This document shows positions 1 through 7,609 of a stretch of DNA of 25,783 nucleotides, in pieces; the stretch's first letter is position 1, and every line of letters starts with the position of its first letter. Under the pieces are notes generated by a model. That model had not been told where the DNA came from. It saw only the letters and a list, made by a program, of their open reading frames with translations, and did not search any database. The DNA comes from Candidatus [Bacteroides] periocalifornicus (GTDB taxonomy: Bacteria > Bacteroidota > Bacteroidia > Bacteroidales > CAJPTX01): assembly GCA_001421095.1 (NCBI GenBank), contig LIIK01000035.1, forward strand, positions 3,161 through 28,943, written 5' to 3'. A program made the translations under genes and the position numbers.

Positions 1-35
1 CGCGGCTAGCGAATTCGCCGTACTGCAGCCCTGTG

Positions 36-2171
36 CTACTTGTCTGCTGGGGGCTTAAGGTAGGTGTCGAGCCAACGGAAGAACTCGCGCTGCCAGAGGA
101 GGCCATTCTGCGGTTTCAGCACCCAGTGGCTCTCATCGGGGAAGAAGAGGAATCTGGCCTCTACCCCCCGCATACGGGCAGCATCAAAGGCGGCCATGCC
201 TTGGGTGTAGGGGATACGGAAATCGCGCCCGCCGTGGATTATCATGATGGGGGTGTCCCAGTTGGCCACGTACTCGTGGGGGCTGTGCGAAAAGCTCGCC
301 TGCGCTACCCTATTAGCTTTGTCCCACGGGGCTCCGCCCATCTCCCACTCGTCGAAGAACATCTCTTCGGTGGTGTAGTACTCCATCTCGCTGTGGAATA
401 TGCCGCAGTGGCTGATGAAAGCCTTGAAGCGCTTGTTATGATTGCCGGCGAGCCAATTCACGGTGTAGCCGCCATAGCTGGCCCCCACAGCCCCCAGACG
501 ATTGGCATCTACCCAGGGCTCTTTGGCCACATTGTCCACGGCTAGCAGCAGATCGCGCATCTCTTGCCCGCCGTGATCTTTGCTTATGGCATCAGTCCAC
601 TCCTGCCCAAAGGTGGTGGTACCCCGACGGTTAGGGGCGAGGATTATGTAGCCCTGCGAGGCCATAACGGCAAAGTTCCAGCGGTAGCTCCAGAATTGGG
701 TAAGAGGGCTCTGGGGGCCTCCCTCGCAGAAGAGCAGGCAGGGATACTGCTTGGCGCTATCAAAGTTCGGCGGGAGGATCAACCAGGACTGCAGGGGTTT
801 ACCGTCGGTAGCAGTCATGTAGAGCTCGCGGACGGTGGGCATATTCACCTTGGCGAGCAGCGCATCGTTGATCTCGGTAATCTTCTGCTGCGCACCATCG
901 GCCAATGAGATACGGTACACCTCGGCAGGTGAGAGCATGGAAACCCTATCGCCCACAAGTTCCTCCCCGGCTAGGGCCACCGAATGGTAGTCATGCACCC
1001 CGGAGGTTAGGGCTGTGGGGGCAGCTTCCTCAAGCCCGAGGCTGTAGATCTGCGTGGTACCCTTTACCCCCGCCGTGAAGTACAGCGCTTTGGAATCGGC
1101 ACGCCAGCAAAGCCCGCTGGGGTTGTAGTCAAAATTCTCGGTAAGATGACGAATCTGACCATCTTTCAGCGACAGGAGCATCAGCCGTTCCTTGTCGGCT
1201 TCAAAGCCCGCTCTAGGCATGCTGAGCCACGCCATATACTGCCCATCGGGGGAGTAGGTGGGGCAACGGTCATAGCCCGGGTTGGGCGCGGTGAGGTTTA
1301 CGGTTTGCTTGGTGTCGAGGGTGTAGAGGTAAACGTCTGAATTCGTGCTGAAAGCCGCCTCTTTCCCTTGCAATTTCAGGCAGGTGTAGGCTATGGCGCT
1401 GCCATCGGCATTCCAAGCTATCTCCTCCATGCCCCCAAAGGGCTTGAGTGGGGAGTCAAAGGGCTCGCCATCCATAATATCAGTGCCTGCACCTACCGTA
1501 CCGCCCGCAAAAGAGGCGACAAAGATATGGGAACGCTCGCCCTCATCCCAGCTATCCCAGTGCCTATACATCAGATCGTCGTAGATCTTGCCGGTGGTCT
1601 TGTCCAGATCGGGGTAACGATCTGAGGCTTGGGGGATCATTTTAACCGACTTGGTGTAGAGAACCATATCGCCTTTCGGGGAGAGCTTGAATCCCTCCAC
1701 ATCGCCCTCCACATTGGAGCATTTCTGGAGGTTGCTCCCATCGGCCTGCATGCGGTAAATCTGAGCAGATCCCTCATGGTTCGACACGAAGAGGAGTGTA
1801 CCATCGGCCTCCCACACCACGTTATAGCACTGCTTGAAGAAGTGGGTGAGCTGCTGGGCTTGGCCTCCAGACACGGGCATTACGAATAGATCAGTCCAGC
1901 CTTTATTCTGCTCCATGTCATACCATGTAGCGGTGTAGGCCAGTGTCTTACCGTCTGGCGACACGGCGTACTCGCCCAAGCGTCCGAGCGCCCAGAGAGC
2001 CTCAGGGGTAAACTTGCCATCGGCTATCACCACCTCGGTTTTCTTTAGCGTAGGCTCTTGCTCCATATTCTCCGTCGTTTTTTGCGGACGGCAGGCTGTG
2101 GCGGCCAGCATCGCCAGCACACCCACTCCCAGCACGGAACGTGAAGGTAAATTCATCTCAGGGTTCTTCAT
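36..2171 (-). CDS. dpp5: S9-family dipeptidyl/acylaminoacyl peptidase, DPP5-like lipoprotein
   Basis: A 711-residue serine peptidase of the prolyl oligopeptidase family. It probably removes N-terminal dipeptides from peptides in the periplasm, feeding amino-acid fermentation. The N-terminus is a signal peptide with a loose lipobox (ATA-C, Cys27), so the protein may be lipid-anchored. Residues about 55-420 form a WD40/TolB-like beta-propeller with repeated SPDGK-type motifs. Residues about 440-711 form the alpha/beta hydrolase domain. The catalytic triad is visible: Ser565 in GASYGGY, Asp650 in HGGRDF and His682 in DESHW. As I recall it, the sequence resembles Porphyromonas gingivalis DPP5 closely throughout, including YPDLDKTTG and the LPPNFD segment. 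Met6 is an alternative start. The promoter-like box ends 16 nt before Met1, and there is no Shine-Dalgarno motif. Family is certain; exact substrate preference is inferred. Confidence 0.93.
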   Translation of the reverse strand: MKNPEMNLPSRSVLGVGVLAMLAATACRPQKTTENMEQEPTLKKTEVVIADGKFTPEALWALGRLGEYAVSPDGKTLAYTATWYDMEQNKGWTDLFVMPVSGGQAQQLTHFFKQCYNVVWEADGTLLFVSNHEGSAQIYRMQADGSNLQKCSNVEGDVEGFKLSPKGDMVLYTKSVKMIPQASDRYPDLDKTTGKIYDDLMYRHWDSWDEGERSHIFVASFAGGTVGAGTDIMDGEPFDSPLKPFGGMEEIAWNADGSAIAYTCLKLQGKEAAFSTNSDVYLYTLDTKQTVNLTAPNPGYDRCPTYSPDGQYMAWLSMPRAGFEADKERLMLLSLKDGQIRHLTENFDYNPSGLCWRADSKALYFTAGVKGTTQIYSLGLEEAAPTALTSGVHDYHSVALAGEELVGDRVSMLSPAEVYRISLADGAQQKITEINDALLAKVNMPTVRELYMTATDGKPLQSWLILPPNFDSAKQYPCLLFCEGGPQSPLTQFWSYRWNFAVMASQGYIILAPNRRGTTTFGQEWTDAISKDHGGQEMRDLLLAVDNVAKEPWVDANRLGAVGASYGGYTVNWLAGNHNKRFKAFISHCGIFHSEMEYYTTEEMFFDEWEMGGAPWDKANRVAQASFSHSPHEYVANWDTPIMIIHGGRDFRIPYTQGMAAFDAARMRGVEARFLFFPDESHWVLKPQNGLLWQREFFRWLDTYLKPPADK

Positions 2172-2187
2172 TTATAGATTGCGTCCG

Positions 2188-2217
2188 CAAAGTTAGGCAT
2201 TATATTTTGAATAGCAA
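2188..2217 (-). promoter_or_regulatory. Bacteroidota-type promoter of the S9 peptidase gene
   Basis: Minus-strand TAACTTTG (2188-2195) fits the TAnnTTTG -7 consensus. A TTG (2215-2217) lies exactly 19 nt further upstream and fits the -33 element. The box ends 16 nt before the ATG, so the leader should be about ten bases. Confidence 0.7.
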
Positions 2218-2274
2218 GCGATTTTGACGTTTTGGGCAGGGCGCAACGCTACAAAATGAATGCGCACGACGCAG

Positions 2275-2420
2275 GATACCAAATCGCGAAGCGATAAATA
2301 CGCGGCGCAATGAATGCGCGAGGCGGGGCAATGAATGCGCAAGGCGGAATATCAAATCACAATGTGATAAATACGCGGCGCAATGAATGCGCGAGGCAGG
2401 GCAATGAATGCGCAAGGCGG
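2275..2420. repeat. Two tandem copies of a 73-bp repeat
   Basis: Units 2275-2347 and 2348-2420 are near-identical and directly abutting. Each has a small hairpin (ATCGC-gaa-GCGAT at 2283-2295; ATCAC-aat-GTGAT at 2356-2368) followed by two AATGAATGCGC motifs. A further AATGAATGCGC at 2255-2265 suggests a partial earlier unit. There is no spacer between units, so it is not a CRISPR array. Confidence 0.85.
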
Positions 2421-2432
2421 GGTTGGGGACGC

Positions 2433-2455
2433 GACGCGGCACGCCACGTCGCTAC
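2433..2455 (+). repeat. GC-rich dispersed palindrome, copy 1
   Basis: Arms GACGCGGC and GCCACGTC (one mismatch) around AC, followed by GCTAC. It belongs to the family also found at 2781, 2974, 8491 and (inverted) 25678. Confidence 0.8.
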
Positions 2456-2518
2456 TAAGATGCTAGGGCAACCCGCACCCATCCGATGCGAAGGGGGGTA
2501 TACGCACATGGAGGCGAC

Positions 2519-2558
2519 GGGCGGGGAAATCTTCGCGAAAACCGCGAAGACCCCGCCC
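2519..2558. repeat. Nested perfect hairpin
   Basis: The outer arms GGGCGGGG (2519-2526) and CCCCGCCC (2551-2558) are perfectly complementary. The inner arms TCTTCGCG (2530-2537) and CGCGAAGA (2543-2550) are also perfect. An AAA bulge and an AAAAC loop complete it, giving sixteen base pairs in all. It lacks a T-tract, so it is not a typical terminator. Confidence 0.75.
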
Positions 2559-2658
2559 CTACAGTCGGCATTTGCTGGGATGCTATTGCGCATCGCATCG
2601 CGATCCCAATGTCGCTATTGCCGCCGCCTCCATACGCATACCATGCCACCCATGGAAA

Positions 2659-2680
2659 GCCACGGTTATATAACCGTGGC
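2659..2680. repeat. 22-bp perfect palindrome
   Basis: Each half is GCCACGGTTAT or its exact complement, with no spacer. It could be a protein-binding site or a remnant of a small mobile palindrome. No gene lies within 450 bp on either side. Confidence 0.75.
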
Positions 2681-2780
2681 GGTGTGGGAATGGCGAACAC
2701 TCGCTACGTTCGGCGTCGCCCCTACCGAGAACATCATATCAAAACCCGTTAATAGTTAGAAATATGATGCCATTTTAAAC

Positions 2781-2849
2781 GACGCAGCACGCCGCGTCGC
2801 TACAAAGGCAGATGCGCCCTACACCGCCCCTATCACCCTATGCGCATTG
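2781..2849 (+). repeat. 69-bp dispersed repeat with GC-rich palindrome, copy A
   Basis: It starts with GACGCAGC-AC-GCCGCGTC-GCTAC (2781-2803) and continues to a shared tail, CTATCACCCTATGCGCATTG. It is the same length as the block at 2974-3042 and clearly homologous to it. Confidence 0.8.
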
Positions 2850-2973
2850 GAGTCAAAATCGCCTAGCAGCCCGCATGGACACTAGCCTGCAGGCTACTCC
2901 CCATTCTAAGGGTATCAGATGGGCTACCTTCGCGGTGCGAAATGGAGAATTCACAACACCGACCAACAAGCGC

Positions 2974-3042
2974 GACGCGGCGCGCCACGTCGCTACGAAG
3001 GCCGATGAGCCAGTGCCGCCGCCTATCACCCTATGCGCATTG
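2974..3042 (+). repeat. 69-bp dispersed repeat with GC-rich palindrome, copy B
   Basis: The palindrome GACGCGGC-GC-GCCACGTC-GCTAC (2974-2996) is followed by the same 20-bp tail as copy A. The divergent middle segments are equal in length, so the block was duplicated as a unit and then drifted. Confidence 0.8.
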
Positions 3043-3091
3043 CAGACTAATACGCACCAACATGGTAACCAACTTCCAGCTTGCAGCCCCC

Positions 3092-3121
3092 AAAAAAGAG
3101 GCTACCGCTATGGGTAGCCTC
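3092..3121 (-). terminator. Rho-independent terminator of dsbD
   Basis: On the minus strand a perfect 9-bp stem (GAGGCTACC / GGTAGCCTC) with a 6-nt loop is followed directly by TTTTTT. It begins 29 bp after the dsbD stop codon. Confidence 0.9.
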
Positions 3122-3150
3122 CTAATCCAAGAATTTGACCTATCAGTGAG

Positions 3151-5220
3151 CTATTGCCCCTGCTGCTTGAATTTCTCTAGCCCACTATCCAAGAAGGCGA
3201 GAAATGCCTTAGGATCGGTCTCCAACCCCAGGGGGCCTACCAGGATTTCCCCTTTTGGCGACACTACGAAGAATAAGGGTTGGCCGCTCACGTTGAATGT
3301 GCGGGCTTCCAGATCGATATTCTGCTTCCCGATGGTTTTCTTCACCTTCCCATCAGCTGGCGAGGTGTACCATTCGGCCTCGGGCAGCTCATACTTATCA
3401 TCCACATAAAGCGCGGCCACTATGAAATTTTGCATCAGGTAGCCCGCCACTTCTGGGCGGCTCAGCACCTGGGCCGCCATGACCTTACAGTTCGCGCAGC
3501 CATGCCCTGTGAATTCCACCAACACGGGCATATTACGCTGCTGGGCACAAGCCAACGCCTGCTGATAATCACGATACCCCTCTAGGCCCGCGGGCATTTT
3601 GATAAAGTCTGCGTACTTTGGGGTATCGCAGAGAGTGGTTGCCGTGGTAGCAGACTGTGGAAGTCCTGTTGCAGCTGGGGCGGTAATGGTGAAATCATCA
3701 TCGCCAGCCACGGGCAAAAATCCCGAAAGTCCATAGAGCTTAGCGCCAAAGAGCCCAGGAATCAGGTAGATGCCGAAGGCAAAAGCGGCGAGTGCCAGCA
3801 GCATACGGAGGAATCCCACATGGCTCATGGGCGAATCCATCTTGAACCTCAAATGCCCAATGAGGTAAAGCCCCAAGAAGAAGGCCAGCACGATCCACAC
3901 GGAAAGGTAAATGGTGCGCGATAGCAGATTTAACCCCAAGGAGGAGTCGAAACCCAGTAGGAATTTCATGCTGAAAGCCAGCACGATAAACCCAAGGACG
4001 ATCTTCACCGAATTCATCCATCCCCCAGATTTCGGGAGCTTATTCAGCCACGAGGGGAATATGGCGAACAGGGTGAATGGTATGGAGAACCCCAGCGAGA
4101 AGAATAGCATGCCTAGCACTGGCCGCACGGCCGCACCAGATGCCCCCTCAATGAGGAGTGCGCCAACGATAGGCCCAACGCACGAAAGACTCACGATAAC
4201 AGTGGTAAGAGCGAAAAAGAATGAACCGATATAGCCTCCCTTATCTACCTTGGCATCGGTCTTGCTCGAAAGGCTCGAGGGCAGGCGAATCTCAAACATA
4301 CCAAAGAATGCTGCGGCAAACACTGCGAACAGGAGGAAGAACACCAGGTTGGTGATCCAGTGGGTTGTAACATCCGTTATGAAATCGGCCCCCAGACCTG
4401 CCAACGAGACCAGCAATCCCAGCAGGGTGTATATGGCCACAATACTTACCCCGAAGACCAGCGCATTGATGAGGGCGTTCATCCTCCCTTTCTTTCCAAG
4501 GAAGAAGCTCACCGTCATCGGGATCATGGGGAACACGCAGGGTGTGAGCAGGCCCGCCAGCCCAGCCAGGAAACTAATGATGATGAAAACAGCAATAGGC
4601 TGCCCGGCCTCCCCTCCAACCTGGGCTGAAACGGCCTCTCCTGGGGTCAATGTCCCACCGTCGGGGGCTGGGGTAGAGCTCGACGCAGCGGCGACAGCAC
4701 GGTCGCCGAGAAGGGCTAGTTGCGATGCAGCCAACTCGGCAGGAACGGCTACCTGTAGGTCGTCCTCATTCACCTCGCAGCGGGTGGCAAAGCAGGTTTG
4801 GTACTCGGCCAATACACTGACGGTGAATGCTGCACCCGCCCGTGGGAGAATCCGTTGGGTAAAGACCGCATTGCCCGAAAAAGATGTGAGATCCAGATTG
4901 AACGATTCGTCATGCTCTGTTACGGCATTTCCGGTCTCGGTTGGCTTACCTACGAGCTGGTAATCGGGGCTCTCGGTAAATGTGAAAGTGGTAGGATTAG
5001 GGCCGCCCTCAGGCAATGACATCGAGTACATGTGCCACTCGGAGGCGATGGAGGCCGTGAGTACCAGATCGATATACCCGCTATCAGCAGCCACGGCCTG
5101 CGTCTTCCAGGTGACCACTTTCTGCTGCGATGTTCCGGGTAAACGGAGCTGTGCTACCGCGCTTGAAGCCCCTAGCAGCAGCCCTAACAGTGCAAAAGAC
5201 AGAATGCGAATGATTTTCAT
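3151..5220 (-). CDS. dsbD: Thiol:disulfide interchange protein DsbD
   Basis: A 689-residue inner-membrane protein that passes electrons from cytoplasmic thioredoxin to periplasmic thiol proteins. A signal peptide (residues 1-23, ending AVAQ) leads into an N-terminal immunoglobulin-like domain whose redox pair is probably Cys143 and Cys148. The central membrane domain (about 210-495) carries the two family cysteines, Cys228 in TPCVFPMIP and Cys347 in SLSCVGP. The C-terminal thioredoxin-like domain (about 535-689) has the CxxC motif CANC (575-578). All three cysteine pairs needed for the relay are present, so it should be active. A terminator follows the gene and a weak promoter-like box precedes it, so it may be its own unit although RNase G lies only 72 bp upstream. 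Its natural partners (cytochrome maturation factors, periplasmic thioredoxins) are not in the window. Confidence 0.95.
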   Translation of the reverse strand: MKIIRILSFALLGLLLGASSAVAQLRLPGTSQQKVVTWKTQAVAADSGYIDLVLTASIASEWHMYSMSLPEGGPNPTTFTFTESPDYQLVGKPTETGNAVTEHDESFNLDLTSFSGNAVFTQRILPRAGAAFTVSVLAEYQTCFATRCEVNEDDLQVAVPAELAASQLALLGDRAVAAASSSTPAPDGGTLTPGEAVSAQVGGEAGQPIAVFIIISFLAGLAGLLTPCVFPMIPMTVSFFLGKKGRMNALINALVFGVSIVAIYTLLGLLVSLAGLGADFITDVTTHWITNLVFFLLFAVFAAAFFGMFEIRLPSSLSSKTDAKVDKGGYIGSFFFALTTVIVSLSCVGPIVGALLIEGASGAAVRPVLGMLFFSLGFSIPFTLFAIFPSWLNKLPKSGGWMNSVKIVLGFIVLAFSMKFLLGFDSSLGLNLLSRTIYLSVWIVLAFFLGLYLIGHLRFKMDSPMSHVGFLRMLLALAAFAFGIYLIPGLFGAKLYGLSGFLPVAGDDDFTITAPAATGLPQSATTATTLCDTPKYADFIKMPAGLEGYRDYQQALACAQQRNMPVLVEFTGHGCANCKVMAAQVLSRPEVAGYLMQNFIVAALYVDDKYELPEAEWYTSPADGKVKKTIGKQNIDLEARTFNVSGQPLFFVVSPKGEILVGPLGLETDPKAFLAFLDSGLEKFKQQGQ

Positions 5221-5233
5221 ACCTTAGTAATTT

Positions 5234-5241
5234 CAAAAATA
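5234..5241 (-). promoter_or_regulatory. Possible -7 promoter box of dsbD
   Basis: Minus-strand TATTTTTG fits TAnnTTTG and ends 13 nt before the dsbD ATG. I see no well-placed -33 TTG. It is offered only because the position matches the boxes of neighbouring genes. Confidence 0.35.
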
Positions 5242-5292
5242 TGCCTAACCCAAGATGCCGCACGCCACCGTGCGTAGCGAACTGTTCTACTG

Positions 5293-6924
5293 CTAGAGTG
5301 AAACCTCGTTTCCCTCAAAATCAAAGAATTTGTAATCGAGCAGGTTGTAGGACTCGTCTGGCTCTACTCTCAGCTTGCAGTGGAGCGCTTTGGCCACTTT
5401 ACGCCGCCGGCAGAGTATCCCCTTGTTATAGTACGCAGCCACAAATGGATGGGCACGTAGCTCAATCCTATCCAACAGCCCTTTCTCTGTGATGATCTGT
5501 AATTTACGCTCAATCTCGTCCTCCAGCGCAATGGTGGAGGCTACACGCCCCGACCCCTGGCAGCACGGGCACTTCTCTGTGGTGTCAATCCGTTCCTCGG
5601 GCCTATGGCGCTGGCGGGTAATCTGCATCAGCCCAAAGTCGGTAATTTCGAGGATTCGATGGGTAACTTTGTCGTTGGCCATGAGTTCCCGCATCCGGTC
5701 ATACACCATCTTACGGTTGGCCGCGGTAGCCATGTCGATAAAGTCGATCACGATAATCCCCCCCATATCCCTTAGCCGGAGCTGGCGGGCGATTTCATCG
5801 CAGGCTGCAAGGTTAACCTCTAGGGCGGTCTCCTCAGGGGTTCTGGCAGATTTGGCCCCGCTCCCGCTATTGACATCGATGACGTGGAAGGCTTCAGGAT
5901 GCTGGATAATCAGGTACGAGCCACCGTGAAACACCACCATCTGGCCTAAGAGCTTTTTGAGCTGCTTGGAGACCTGGAACGCATCGAAAATCGGGACGCG
6001 TGTGCTGCTGTAGAATTTGACGATCTCCTGCTTTTGCGGGGCGATGGTGTTAAGGTAGCTCTTGATCTCCTGGAAGAGCTGCCGATCATTCACATGGATT
6101 CCTGTGTATGAACCATTGAGGTTATCGCGCAGCAATGCTGAGGAACTTTTGAGCTCGCTGTGCAACAGGCAGGGCGGCTTGGGGTTCTGGTGCAATACCT
6201 GTAAGCACTCATCCCAACGGGCCAGGAGCTCGTTTAGTTCTGCATCGAGCGGGGCAACCTGCATACCCTCGGCTGCCGTGCGGACTATTACGCCAAAGCT
6301 CGCAGGGAGTATGCTGCGCATCAATCGTTTGAGGCGCGCCATTTCCTCCTTGCTAGAGATCTTAGACGAGACCAAAACCCTGTCGCTAAAGGGGAGTAGT
6401 ACCATATTCCGCCCCGCGAGGGAGATCTCGGTGGTGAGGCTTGGGCCCTTGTTGGAGTAGGGTTCACGGGCTATCTGCACCAAGATGGTCTGGCCGCTCT
6501 TTACCAGATCGGTAATTTTTGGGAGCTGCTCGGGTGCAATATTCACCCGCTGCGCCTCGCGTTTACTCGCAAGCGCCTCTTTGGCTTCGGGGCTATCAGT
6601 GCGGAATGTAAATCGGGCTCGGGCCTCCTCAACGCTCAACGTCCTCCCCTCGCGAAGCGACTGCTTCACCCTGCTGGCCATGAAAGCGTAGTGCAAGCCA
6701 AGGTCCTTAAGGTGCAGAAAACCCTCTTTTTTGAAACCGATGTCAACAAAGGCGGCATTATGGTTCAGCATCACCTTGCGCACAACGCCAAGGTAGATGT
6801 CGCCTACCGAGAACGAGGCGTTTTGGCGCTGGCTGCGAAACTCCACGAGATTCCCATCCTCTAGCAGCGCGATCCTCGTCTCTCGGGTCTGCTTGTTGAG
6901 ATCTATTACTAAATTGGATGTCAC
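5293..6924 (-). CDS. rng: Ribonuclease G / RNase E family endoribonuclease
   Basis: A single-strand-specific endoribonuclease that takes part in rRNA 5'-end maturation and mRNA decay. The N-terminus (VTSNLVIDL...ALLEDGNLVEF) aligns with the usual family start, so I place the start at the GTG at 6924. An in-frame GTG at 6945 would add seven residues. Residues about 35-150 form an S1 RNA-binding domain with a charged insertion. The catalytic core contains the two metal-binding aspartates, in HVIDVNSG (Asp350) and VIDFIDM (near Asp394), with the strongly conserved ETALEVNLAACDEIARQLRLRD between them. The CPCC zinc-link motif lies near residues 452-455. No long disordered RNase E C-terminus is present, so this is the short G-type enzyme of about 540 residues. 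The preceding genes are a small ribosome-associated protein and HU, an order I recall from other Bacteroidota. Confidence 0.95.
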   Translation of the reverse strand: MTSNLVIDLNKQTRETRIALLEDGNLVEFRSQRQNASFSVGDIYLGVVRKVMLNHNAAFVDIGFKKEGFLHLKDLGLHYAFMASRVKQSLREGRTLSVEEARARFTFRTDSPEAKEALASKREAQRVNIAPEQLPKITDLVKSGQTILVQIAREPYSNKGPSLTTEISLAGRNMVLLPFSDRVLVSSKISSKEEMARLKRLMRSILPASFGVIVRTAAEGMQVAPLDAELNELLARWDECLQVLHQNPKPPCLLHSELKSSSALLRDNLNGSYTGIHVNDRQLFQEIKSYLNTIAPQKQEIVKFYSSTRVPIFDAFQVSKQLKKLLGQMVVFHGGSYLIIQHPEAFHVIDVNSGSGAKSARTPEETALEVNLAACDEIARQLRLRDMGGIIVIDFIDMATAANRKMVYDRMRELMANDKVTHRILEITDFGLMQITRQRHRPEERIDTTEKCPCCQGSGRVASTIALEDEIERKLQIITEKGLLDRIELRAHPFVAAYYNKGILCRRRKVAKALHCKLRVEPDESYNLLDYKFFDFEGNEVSL

Positions 6925-7454
6925 AGAATTATAGAATAAAAGCACTAACCCTAAAAGGAGAATCGCACACTGGATTTCACCCCAGCATGGATTCCCACGG
7001 TCAGATTAGCGCTCAAAAGCCACATTTTGACTGGTGATTCAGCCTGAGAAGGATGTCCGCCCGTCTCTCTATACCGAAACAACGACGACAGCTCGAGGAA
7101 CTCCTCACCAGTGCTGCCAAGCCAAATCTTTACTGAAGAATATGTCGAAAATCCGACGACCAAACACTAAACAGCTTCGCCAACGAAGCCTCTACGCTAC
7201 CATAGAATCCGCAGGCATAGCATGGCTGCAACACCTCTGCACCCTGGGAACACGCAAGCTCTGGACGCACACAAACGCCCTTGCACTACGCTTACCTCTT
7301 CGCAAAGGAGCGGCTGAAATCCTATGCTTCAAGAATCCACGAAAACCGACTGTTGCGCCCTTCTGCGATATGCCGATGGTGCAACCCAGTAGAGCCAAGG
7401 CAAAGCATACAGTACTCTGCGCTTGTGCCCCCGGAGCTGCACCATCGCGCTACC
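6925..7454. other. Non-coding gap between rng and the small ribosomal protein gene
   Basis: About 530 bp with no recognisable protein or RNA gene. Short open frames on both strands lack any family resemblance. I looked for signatures of RNase P RNA, tmRNA, SRP RNA and tRNA and found none. There is no clear TAnnTTTG box before rng, so rng may be read through from the HU promoter with this stretch as untranslated spacer. Confidence 0.5.
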
Positions 7455-7544
7455 TTACTTCTTCTTATGCCGATTCTTACGCAGGCGTTTCTTACGCTTG
7501 TGGGTCGACATCTTATGACGCTTACGCTTCTTACCGCTTGGCAT
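7455..7544 (-). CDS. 29-residue basic AURKAIP1/COX24-like ribosome-associated protein
   Basis: A 29-codon gene encoding a product that begins MPSGKKRKRHKMSTHKRKKR and ends RHKKK. Roughly two thirds of its residues are Lys, Arg or His. This is the tiny Bacteroidota protein usually annotated as AURKAIP1/COX24 domain-containing, related to mitochondrial mS38 and the actinobacterial small-subunit protein bS22. By homology it should bind rRNA in the small ribosomal subunit. The start is fixed by an exceptionally strong Shine-Dalgarno sequence, AAGGAGG, 7 nt upstream of the ATG. The gene lies 65 bp after HU and upstream of rng, probably in one transcript. Family assignment is strong; a ribosomal location in this organism is inferred. 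Confidence 0.9.
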   Translation of the reverse strand: MPSGKKRKRHKMSTHKRKKRLRKNRHKKK

Positions 7545-7551
7545 CGTCGCT

Positions 7552-7558
7552 CCTCCTT
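7552..7558 (-). promoter_or_regulatory. Strong Shine-Dalgarno sequence of the 29-residue gene
   Basis: Minus-strand AAGGAGG with a 7-nt spacer to the ATG at 7544 matches the 16S anti-SD core perfectly. Almost no other gene in the window has a comparable motif. Confidence 0.8.
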
Positions 7559-7578
7559 GGTTATTAATTAGTTAGTAG

Positions 7579-7600
7579 CACCCCACCAAAAGGCGAGGTG
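7579..7600 (-). other. Intercistronic hairpin between HU and the small gene
   Basis: On the minus strand CACCTCGCC-TTTT-GGTGGGGTG forms a 9-bp stem including two G-U pairs. No T-tract follows, so it is more likely an mRNA-processing or stability element than a terminator. Confidence 0.4.
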
Positions 7601-7609
7601 TCGATAGTC

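Larger units (their letters stand above)
2172..3150. other. Gene-free, repeat- and palindrome-rich intergenic region
   Basis: About 980 bp without a credible gene; open frames here are repeat-derived on both strands. It holds a 73-bp tandem repeat (2275-2420), three copies of a GC-rich palindrome (2433, 2781 and 2974), a 69-bp duplicated block, a nested hairpin (2519-2558), a 22-bp perfect palindrome (2659-2680), and the dsbD terminator at its right end (3092-3121). It looks like accumulated small mobile or structured repeats between two transcription units. Confidence 0.8.

Noticed and set aside
2275..2420. Possible CRISPR-like array
   Set aside because: The repeats abut without unique spacers, only two full units exist, and no cas genes are present.
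2310..2759. Plus-strand 149-codon open frame
   Set aside because: It lies wholly in tandem repeats and palindromes, resembles no protein family, and both strands are equally open here.
4250..4963. Plus-strand 237-codon open frame
   Set aside because: It is antisense to the well-supported dsbD gene, with Arg/Pro/Ser/Thr-rich shadow composition and no homology I recognise.
7034..7567. Plus-strand 177-codon open frame
   Set aside because: It runs antisense through the 29-residue ribosomal protein gene; its Tyr/Ser/Ala-rich end is just the complement of Lys/Arg codons.
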